A DNA stretch of 64,000 nt from Phoebastria nigripes (taxonomy: Eukaryota; Chordata; Aves; Procellariiformes; Diomedeidae). Made by a program: the position numbers and the translations under genes. Below the pieces are notes generated by a model that ran no database searches, was not told where the DNA came from, and worked only from the letters and a program-made list of their open reading frames with translations. The stretch spans positions 518,960-582,959 of the forward strand of contig JAYKAV010000289.1 in NCBI GenBank assembly GCA_035582835.1, read 5' to 3'. Below are positions 21,401 to 64,000 of the stretch, one piece after another. Each line of letters starts with the position of its first letter. Position 1 is the first letter of the stretch.

Positions 21401-24400
21401 AGAATACACGTAACACTTTGGTAAGCGTGCAATGAATGAAACAGAAATAACAAAGAAAGTAGAGTGGCAGGTGTCTCAGCATCCCAGAGTAATAATTCAT
21501 GAGCCACTTGTGGCAAACAAGTATGGTGGGCATATGGGTATGCCCATCAAGTATGATGCCCATATGATGGGCATAATCCAATGACTGGGTTGAAATCTCT
21601 AGAGCTGGGGTGCATGGCAGGATTTGTGCAGGGTCATCAACACCATTTGGTGGTTGTGAAGAATGTTCCTGTGGAGGCACCTGGACTTCAAATCATGCTG
21701 CTTATCTCAGGCCAGGCAAGACTCAGTAAATCTTTTCAGCCCTATCAGTCCTCCAGGTAAGATATTTCCTCGCTGTGTATTCTCAGACCCTGGATCTTTG
21801 AGTGCTTGTTTAGAGGAANCATGGCTTGCAAATCAGCAGCAATTTGGTCTCCCTGGATTTTCATTCCCAAATACTCACAGCAACTTTCTGTATGTGCCCT
21901 TTAGATTGTTCCCATTATTTGAATGGTTAGTAGATCTTGGAATAGTGAATCATATCAGAGATTTACTTGCAGGCACTTTGTTCTGTACAGACAGACACAT
22001 ACTGTATATATACTAGCCTGCAGAGAAGTTTCATCACCTCATGATCCCTTCACCTCAGTTTTCCTTCAAGCCACGAAGGAGCACGTTTAAATGACGAGTC
22101 GGGCATACCACAGCTCTGCTAGACTGGGATTCTCTGAGGAACAGACAAGGCAATACGTAGCTTTCTCTTCAGGTTGGACGGTGGGGACTGGAGCACAGAA
22201 AAATCCTATGTCTGTACCTGGAATCTGGACAGAAGAGGGTTGAATCCACAGCGCCCTGACCTAGTGGTGGATGTTCCCAGTTCTGTCATGTGCCTGGCTT
22301 TCCACCCCTCCCAGCCTTCACTGATAGCTGGTAGGTTGCTTTTACCTTAGATCCTATCTGAAATGTACCCTTGTTTCCTTCAGTTTGGGTCATTTTTTTT
22401 CTCTCTCTCTCAGCTCAGCCTAAGACTTCTTGCAGAAGTAACGGTGTTGCAGCTCCTCAAACTGAGGAACTAATGCTCGCCAACATCAAGTGCACTGTTG
22501 CTTCTGGACTGAGAACTGGGACTTGCTCTTTCAGTGACATCTGCCTTTACATCATCTCCTCAGAGAGAGATGATAGAAGGAAATTCAGCCCTGGGTGTAA
22601 GTGGGAAGAGCGTGCTTATCTTGGTAGAGCTATATTCTCTTACACCAGAGCTGACTGTGCCCTGTATATAGCTGCCAGTCCTCTGAAGCTGGTGGGCCTG
22701 TTTCCACCAGAGCTTCATTTGTGCATTTGTCACCCTTTCTGCTGAGGACTGCTCTTCCCACTGGCAATAAGAAAAGTTATCCCCAGTTCTGTTGTAATAA
22801 CAGCGCAAACTGCCTCTTGCATTACTTGTGTTTATGTGCTATTAGGCCTTAGATGTTTTATTGGTATCTTTGTCCTTTCAGGTGGGCTGTTCAGTGGGGA
22901 GCTGGTGGTGTGGGATACCAGCAGAACAGAAGACCCCGTGATCTGGAGGACGGGGATGACAGATGACACTCACACTGATCCAGTCTATCAGGTAACAGAG
23001 AACATCTACAGTAGACGCAGCTGGGAGAGGCAAGAGTTGCCATTGCTCTATTTCATACTTTCAGTTCGTATTCGCCTTACTGGTGCTGCACCGGAAGCTC
23101 TCAGACAGGCTGCTACATTTCAGCGGTTATGTTCTCTTTTGGTTGGCTATTTTTCCCCAAATTTAGCTACTGAACAGGCATTTGCTGAACTGGACGCTTG
23201 CAAGTAAAAATAACTTCTCTCCGCTCAGGATAAATGAAGAGTAGGCCTGTTCCCATGCTGTAACTGTTTATTGATGCAGGTGCAGCCAACAATACTTGTA
23301 GTGGTTTAAAAAGTGTAAGCAGCAAAGCATCACCGATCCTTAGCTGGAAGCTTAAAGCTACGCGAAGGCTTACAACTTGTCATGCAGGCTGGCTTTCTAG
23401 TGGTTTTTGTCCTTCTGGGGTACCGTGACTCTGGGCAATCTGTGTATTTTCTCATCTGAAAGTCAGGAAAATGCTGCTGTTTATGGCTGGGTGGAAGTGC
23501 TATAAATACCACATCTCAAAAGTGATGGCAGGTGAACCATAGAAACAGCAATACAGAATTCAGCCCTGAATGCCTAAATGCATTTCTCCCCTAGCATCTA
23601 CGTCCGTGTGCCAGCTCCCAGCAGAAGCTGGTTTGGTACCAAGATCACTGGCTGCCACCTGGCTCTGCTCCCGTCTTCTCTCAGCGGGTCAGGGGACCGC
23701 AGGCTGCTGAGGGTGGGCGTGGCAGTCGTGACAGTCCCCCTTGTCATGAGCTCATGGCATTTGGAACAGGTTAACTGGTTACCTGACACCAAGCACAGAA
23801 ACCACGCCCGGCTGTTGAGCGTGTCGACAGACGGAAAGATCCTGGTGTGGAGGAAGGAAGGAGATGGCCGGCTGGCCTTGGCCGAAGGATTCGCCATGGT
23901 GGCTCAGCAGATCCCTCGCAGCACTCGGCTGAAGAAGGTGAGTTCAGCAGTTCAAAGAGGGCTGATTTGACAAAAACACTCTGAACTCTGGAGTGCATGT
24001 GGCAGAGCTCGCCTTCCACATGAGAAGGGCCAGGAAAAGCCCTTTTTGAACATACGCACTAACCCTTGATCCCCATCTCCTTTCCCATACTGAAATCACT
24101 CCCTGGAAGACTGGCAACTGCTGAGGTTTTGCCATACTCTAAAGAGAAGCTGCTGGGATGGAGANGAGAACTTGCTTATAATACTACTAATTCACATGAA
24201 TCCCCTTGTAGGAGGATGCTGCAGAGGTTCAAGGCTGAGCAGTGCTACAAACATCATAGCTGGTGCAAGCTGTGCAGCGAACAGCTTGTTGGGTCCCTGG
24301 CAGGCTGGTTCATGCTGCTCTAACTGCAGGTGCATTTCACTGGAGCCCCCAGCTCTTACCACAGCTTTGTCTCTCTTTCTCCCAGTTTGCCTGGGGAGAG

Positions 24401-26442
24401 GCAGCCGTGGGCGTGACCTCGCTCTCTTTTTCACACTTCGATCCCCGCGTGTTTGTTGTCGGTGTGGAAGGTGGCTATCCCCTGAAGTGCTCCACTGCAG
24501 CAGAGACGCTGGCTCTCCATCGGACAGGCAGTTCTGTTCCCCTCAGGGCACCAGCGGAGCTCGCTTTCTCCCCGCACGGTGGGCCAGTGTACTCCGTGAG
24601 CTGCTCGCCCTTCCACAGGCAAGTGCTGTGAATTAACACCGCTGCTGCATGTTGGGCACAAATTACTGCCTGGCTCTACATGTGCATTTTTCAAATAGCC
24701 CCCGTGTGTGTGTGTGCACACGCGCGTGTACAAGTTCCAAAAAAGGGTCACCTGGCATTGGGACGTGATGAAGTAACTTCCCATCGTAGGAGAAACAATG
24801 TCCATTGGCTCTGGTGAAGCTGCCCACTGGAACATGCCGCGTGTGGGCGCAGCATGGGTCACACAAAATAGCGTTTGTACTCGGGCCAGCACAGAACATC
24901 AGCACCTTCCTTAGATCATCCTAGACGTTAATATTAAAGAGCAATTTAAAGACAAGGGGAGGAGCTGGAAAAGTCATTTATTTATCAGTGCTTCAGTGAT
25001 CTGCCCATCAGAAATCTTACTAGGAGCTGCCTGAATTTCAATTAGAAGCTCCCATCTCTGCCTGCATTTACCACCATCCATGGAAGAGGCCCCAAGCCCT
25101 GTTTCTATGAAACATGCTGACAGCCCAGGCTTGCATTTAATTTGCATGAGACAAACACAACTCTAACAATGCCTGTCTCTAGATCAGCAGTTCTCNCAAC
25201 CCACCATCAATACTCAGCAGACAACACGAGCCCTCATTAAACTTAATTGAGGGCAGTAACAAAGCTGTGTCTCTACAGACCACGTCCCAGGGTACAGCTT
25301 GGAAATCACTGCTTTAGGAAACACATTCAGACCTTTGCAAAGCAGTAATGTTGTCCAAGATTACGCTCCTCGACTTATTTTTTTGTCCTGTATCTTTATC
25401 AATAAAGCCAAAAANGTTGTTTCTTGCTTCCTCCCTCCCCCAGGAACCTCTTTCTGAGCTGTGGGACTGATGGACAAGTTCACTTGCACTCCATGTTGCA
25501 GACACAAGCCCTCGTTTCTCTTCAACTATCAAAGAAATACCTCTTCTGTGTACGCTGGTCTCCAGTTCGACCACTGGTCTTTGCAGCTGCATCTGGGGAA
25601 GGCAAGTAACTGCAGGTGCCTATTCTCGGACATAAAATTAAGATTGTGCTGAGTATTAATTAGTACAAGTCAACTGTGAGAAATGCTAATCAGTACAAGT
25701 AGAGAGCAATGACCACGGTTTGTACTGTGTAATTAGTATAATGGAGTAACTTCTAACTACCAAGACAACTTCAGTCACAGTTATTTTTCACTTTTGATGA
25801 TACCTTTACTTCTGTTGCCACAGCCATTCACAGGGCTAGAACATGGCAAGATTACTGTGGCTAAAACTTATTTCCAGCTTCCTTGTTTTTGACATTTACT
25901 TCTAGGGCTAATGGTTTAAAACAAGAAATTTTTCCCTAGAAAATTGCCCAAACATTTTTGAGTTAAGGAATGGAGACTTCACAGAATTTGGCAAGCTGGT
26001 TTCAGGTCTCCGACAGCAGAATAAATCTGCGCTGTCTTGCAGTGACATCGGCTATCTGTCACAGCCTGGACACCATCAGAGGGAAGGGGAAACAGGTTAA
26101 AAAGAAAAACTCGTAAGTTCCAGACTAAGCAGACAGATAGTCCTCTGCTGTTAAATACAAAGTCCGTTGCCATAAAGCTGCAATCAATGTTTCTGTTCTA
26201 TAGGAGATGTGCACCTGTTTGACTTTGAGAAGAGCTCGCAGAAGCCTGCCGTTTCCATGAAGCAGGCTGCGGATGAATGCCCCGTGTACTGTTTAGAATT
26301 TAACATCAAGCAAACTCAGCTCTTGGCAGCAGGGGATGCTACCGGTACAGTCAAAGTCTGGCAGCTGAGTTCTGACTTCACTGAGCAGGGACCCAGGGAA
26401 ATGAACCATCTGGAGCAGCTGGCAAGCGAGATCACGGACTAA
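18402..26442 (+). CDS. DYNC2I2: DYNC2I2 (WDR34), dynein-2 intermediate chain 2, complete gene
   Basis: This is one of two intermediate chains of cytoplasmic dynein-2, the retrograde intraflagellar transport motor; in humans its loss causes short-rib thoracic dysplasia. I place nine coding exons: 18402-18479, 19279-19521, 20278-20387, 22173-22330, 22882-22991, 23770-23937, 24386-24618, 25444-25601 and 26204-26442. Together they make 499 codons including the stop, against about 536 residues in human. Landmarks: N-terminal light-chain region ([20 protein letters not shown]), then the beta-propeller ([55 protein letters not shown]). All phases close. The exon 1/exon 2 join is the weakest part. 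Introns 7 and 8 are GC-AG. The 3' end abuts convergent SPTAN1. Confidence 0.94.
18480..19278 (+). other. DYNC2I2: DYNC2I2 intron 1
   Basis: CpG-rich at its 5' end with an N at 18690. Its 3' end holds a pure T run at about 19209-19235 just before the exon 2 acceptors. A long ORF read across it is an artefact of the CpG island. Confidence 0.75.
19279..19521 (+). CDS. DYNC2I2: DYNC2I2 coding exon 2
   Basis: Start 19279 (acceptor CTGCCAG) is the only nearby AG that keeps phase with exon 1. However, the preceding in-frame codons read KSCQT, as in human, so the true acceptor may lie upstream (19238, 19245, 19247 or 19272). The exon encodes DASVQTDQ, a plausible DYNLL light-chain motif, and [19 protein letters not shown], the DYNLRB-binding helix region. 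It ends at donor GTAAGT. A 26-T run precedes it. Confidence 0.8.
19522..20277 (+). other. DYNC2I2: DYNC2I2 intron 2
   Basis: No recognised element. Confidence 0.8.
20278..20387 (+). CDS. DYNC2I2: DYNC2I2 coding exon 3
   Basis: Acceptor CTTCCAG, donor GTGAGT. Encodes [15 protein letters not shown] and then [19 protein letters not shown], the first propeller blade. Confidence 0.93.
21050..21361 (+). repeat. CR1 LINE 3'-region fragment
   Basis: Phrases occur in CR1 order: 'ttcccttccatgaacttaca', 'gcatctacaacatcctttaa', 'aaggagtttcacagatcaac', 'aattgctccttttgtttgat' and finally 'tctgtagatctctgtcctcc' followed by 'atatcatctcc'. This matches the known amniote CR1 3' region (Ccatgaactt / acaacatcct / aaggagttccacag / tatagacctctatcatatc). 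It is 5'-truncated and diverged. Confidence 0.75.
21528..21574. repeat. two adjacent perfect hairpins
   Basis: GGGCATA-TGGG-TATGCCC at 21528-21545 and ATGCCCAT-ATG-ATGGGCAT at 21556-21574. The surroundings contain a near-duplicate 'caagtatg(g/a)tg'. Confidence 0.7.
22173..22330 (+). CDS. DYNC2I2: DYNC2I2 coding exon 4
   Basis: Acceptor CTCTTCAG, donor GTAGGT. Encodes [20 protein letters not shown] and [15 protein letters not shown] (blades 1-2). Confidence 0.94.
22331..22881 (+). other. DYNC2I2: DYNC2I2 intron 4
   Basis: No recognised element. Plus-strand ORFs here are not homologous to anything I know. Confidence 0.8.
22882..22991 (+). CDS. DYNC2I2: DYNC2I2 coding exon 5
   Basis: Acceptor CCTTTCAG, donor GTAACA. 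Encodes [19 protein letters not shown] and the conserved [14 protein letters not shown]. Confidence 0.95.
22992..23769 (+). other. DYNC2I2: DYNC2I2 intron 5
   Basis: Contains a weak MIR-like stretch at about 23420-23520 ('gactctgggcaatctgtgta', 'ttttctcatctgaaagtcag'). Confidence 0.7.
23770..23937 (+). CDS. DYNC2I2: DYNC2I2 coding exon 6
   Basis: Acceptor GGAACAG, donor GTGAGT, 56 codons. Encodes [27 protein letters not shown], and [18 protein letters not shown]. Confidence 0.94.
23938..24385 (+). other. DYNC2I2: DYNC2I2 intron 6
   Basis: No recognised element. Confidence 0.8.
24386..24618 (+). CDS. DYNC2I2: DYNC2I2 coding exon 7 (GC donor)
   Basis: Acceptor CTCCCAG. Encodes [20 protein letters not shown] and [17 protein letters not shown]. 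The reading frame forces the end at CAC AG|GCAAGT, a GC donor with otherwise ideal consensus. Confidence 0.93.
24703..24731. repeat. alternating GT/GC/AC tract
   Basis: CGTGTGTGTGTGTG continues into CACACGCGCGTGTAC with unbroken purine-pyrimidine alternation, a candidate Z-DNA-forming tract. Confidence 0.7.
25185..25311. mobile_element. possible ancient short hAT (MER5-like) MITE
   Basis: The ends are CAGCAGTTCTC and GGAAATCACTG, an imperfect inverted pair resembling the hAT-Charlie terminal motif CAGTGGTTCTCAA. Flanking octamers ctctagat and ctttagga agree at 5 of 8 positions, a poor target-site duplication. Non-autonomous and about 127 bp long. Confidence 0.35.
25444..25601 (+). CDS. DYNC2I2: DYNC2I2 coding exon 8 (GC donor)
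   Basis: Acceptor CCCCCAG. Encodes [19 protein letters not shown] and [20 protein letters not shown]. It ends GAA G|GCAAGT, again GC. The GT four bases later (25606) would shift the frame and meet an early stop. Confidence 0.92.
25602..26203 (+). other. DYNC2I2: DYNC2I2 intron 8 (GC-AG)
   Basis: Starts GCAAGT and ends TTCTATAG. No repeat recognised. Confidence 0.85.
26204..26442 (+). CDS. DYNC2I2: DYNC2I2 coding exon 9 with stop
   Basis: Acceptor TTCTATAG. Encodes [43 protein letters not shown] and ends [12 protein letters not shown] at 26440-26442. This is the last propeller blade. Confidence 0.95.
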
Positions 26443-26594
26443 GGCAGCAACACAACCAGCTGCATGAAGCGTATTACTACTCTGACTCCAGGAAAAGTCG
26501 CCCACTCACCCCTTCCACAGTGCTGGCCTGTAAAACACACATAACCATGACAGCTGGAGTTTCATCCACATAACAGTGAAATTTGCATTTAGCC

Positions 26595-26600
26595 ATTAAA
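26595..26600 (+). terminator. DYNC2I2: DYNC2I2 poly(A) signal (ATTAAA)
   Basis: ATTAAA lies 153 bp after the stop codon and is the only canonical-type signal in the short 3'UTR. Cleavage is expected around 26610-26625. Confidence 0.65.
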
Positions 26601-26629
26601 CACAAGATGATGTGGTTCGACCAGTAACT

Positions 26630-26635
26630 TTTATT
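26630..26635 (-). terminator. SPTAN1: SPTAN1 poly(A) signal (AATAAA)
   Basis: TTTATT on the plus strand is AATAAA on the minus strand, about 190 bp after the SPTAN1 stop. Cleavage is expected near 26605-26620, facing the DYNC2I2 end. Confidence 0.7.
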
Positions 26636-26825
26636 GAAGCACACTGCAATATGTTTGTTTTCCCTAAGAGTTTTAAGCTAAGCAGTTTAAGGTTACATCA
26701 TAAAGTAACACTGATTATTGTAGAGCACAAAGAGAGAGAGAGAGAAGAGAGACACACACACATGCAGAGCTATAGTCAGCAAACGTGAGCATGTTCTTTG
26801 CATCTTTTGGTACTAGTGTTTTAGA
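26636..26825 (-). other. SPTAN1: SPTAN1 3'UTR
   Basis: Between the stop codon and AATAAA. Contains a (GA)n/(CA)n simple repeat at about 26729-26762. Confidence 0.7.
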
Positions 26826-63099
<36,274 letters not shown>

Positions 63100-64000
63100 C
63101 TTAGGAAAGCAAAAGAAAAAATGGTTGGGAACAATTTGTTTGCATAGTTTCTCTATTCTTACCCCAAAGAAAGGGTTACAAACATAAAAGCCGTTCCTCA
63201 GATAGAAACAAAACAAGACAATACCAAAATGCAACCAGAATATTAAATAACTAAATATGCTCTCAATCAAAAAAAGAAGCCTTTGAAAGTTAGGAAAATG
63301 CTAGGTTCAAAATCAATTTCTCAAATACAGGTTTTGCATGTAAATGATACTGAAAGTAAAAGGAATATTCCTAACTGCAAGCCTGTATGTTGAAGACAAC
63401 AGAAATCAAAAGATAGTTCTCAAGCAGAGTGTTTCAAGATAGCCCATGGGACTGCTTCTGTCACAACCATAACACAGTGTGTGTGNGGGGGGGAACTGAC
63501 AGAAAGTTTCGACTGCACATGCCTCAGCCTTACAACGACAAGCAAACAAATTCTCAGATTCCTTTCAGCATACCTTTACAGTGCCTTTAGCATGTGCTTA
63601 ACACTTATCAGCAAAAGTGATCAGTTTCTGTTTCCCTTTTAAATTTGCTGTTAATTGATCTGAAGAGATTATGACAAGAAAGGCAAAGGAAAAATGATTA
63701 CTTGTGTGGGTCTCCACCACCATAAATCTTGCATCATGGGAGGGAACAAACAGCAGAAAAACAAAACCAGAAAGGATGTAAACTAACCACCATTAGGATA
63801 AGTTTCTTTTTAAGTACGGCTTCTCAATAGTGATCTAACAGATTATGTTTCATAGACAACCAGGCTAGTATAGAAACAAGATTGGATGAAGACAAATCCT
63901 ACAGCCACAAAGCAACTATCACAGAAACAGGTACTTCATTAGCCTAGGACAATACACGTCAAACAATATACCACACTTTAGTCTTCACAGAGAATCATAA
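63100..64000 (-). other. SPTAN1: SPTAN1 intron, partial (5' of W1)
   Basis: No spectrin-like exon is recognisable in this stretch. N at 63486 sits in a G/T-rich run. Confidence 0.7.

Larger units (their letters stand above)
20388..22172 (+). other. DYNC2I2: DYNC2I2 intron 3
   Basis: The longest intron of the gene. It contains the CR1 fragment at about 21050-21361 and a twin hairpin at 21528-21574. Confidence 0.85.
24619..25443 (+). other. DYNC2I2: DYNC2I2 intron 7 (GC-AG)
   Basis: Starts GCAAGT and ends CCCCCAG. It holds a 29-bp alternating purine-pyrimidine run at 24703-24731 and a short hAT-like element at 25185-25311. Confidence 0.85.

Overview
This is a vertebrate nuclear genomic window: spliced genes, GT-AG introns, CpG-island promoters and old retroposon remnants. 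CR1-type LINE pieces, MIR-like SINE cores, compact introns and the gene order suggest a sauropsid, most likely a bird. The species cannot be read from the sequence. The window carries about 30 isolated N bases, one 14-N gap inside a poly-A run, and several very long A or T homopolymers.

Three protein genes are present. (1) Positions 1-1971, minus strand: the 5' end of SET (TAF-I/I2PP2A, histone chaperone and PP2A inhibitor). It has its first coding exon, its second coding exon, and a large CpG-island promoter at about 1030-2830. The rest of the gene lies left of the window. (2) Positions 18402-26442, plus strand: complete DYNC2I2 (WDR34), the WD-repeat intermediate chain of the cilium-specific dynein-2 motor. 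It has nine coding exons and about 498 residues. Its CpG-island promoter holds a perfect CRE and an RFX X-box close to the start codon. (3) From about 26610 to past 64000, minus strand: SPTAN1 (alpha-II spectrin). I placed 48 coding exons with consistent phases. They give the C-terminal 2110 residues from within an early spectrin repeat to the stop codon; roughly 362 N-terminal residues and the promoter are outside.

SET and DYNC2I2 are head to head across about 16 kb in which I find no convincing gene. DYNC2I2 and SPTAN1 are tail to tail with poly(A) signals only about 30 bp apart. The order SPTAN1 - DYNC2I2 - SET matches what I recall of human 9q34.

The most interesting part is SPTAN1 alternative splicing. 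Three consecutive microexons (24, 36, 48 nt) carry the calpain site, the caspase site and the calmodulin-binding segment. There is a 60-nt SH3-adjacent cassette, an 18-nt microexon, an alternative donor adding 15 nt, and an additional phase-compatible 63-nt candidate cassette near the C-terminus. Three introns use GC-AG splice sites, two of them adjacent in DYNC2I2. The genes share no pathway; each serves chromatin regulation, ciliary transport or the membrane skeleton separately.
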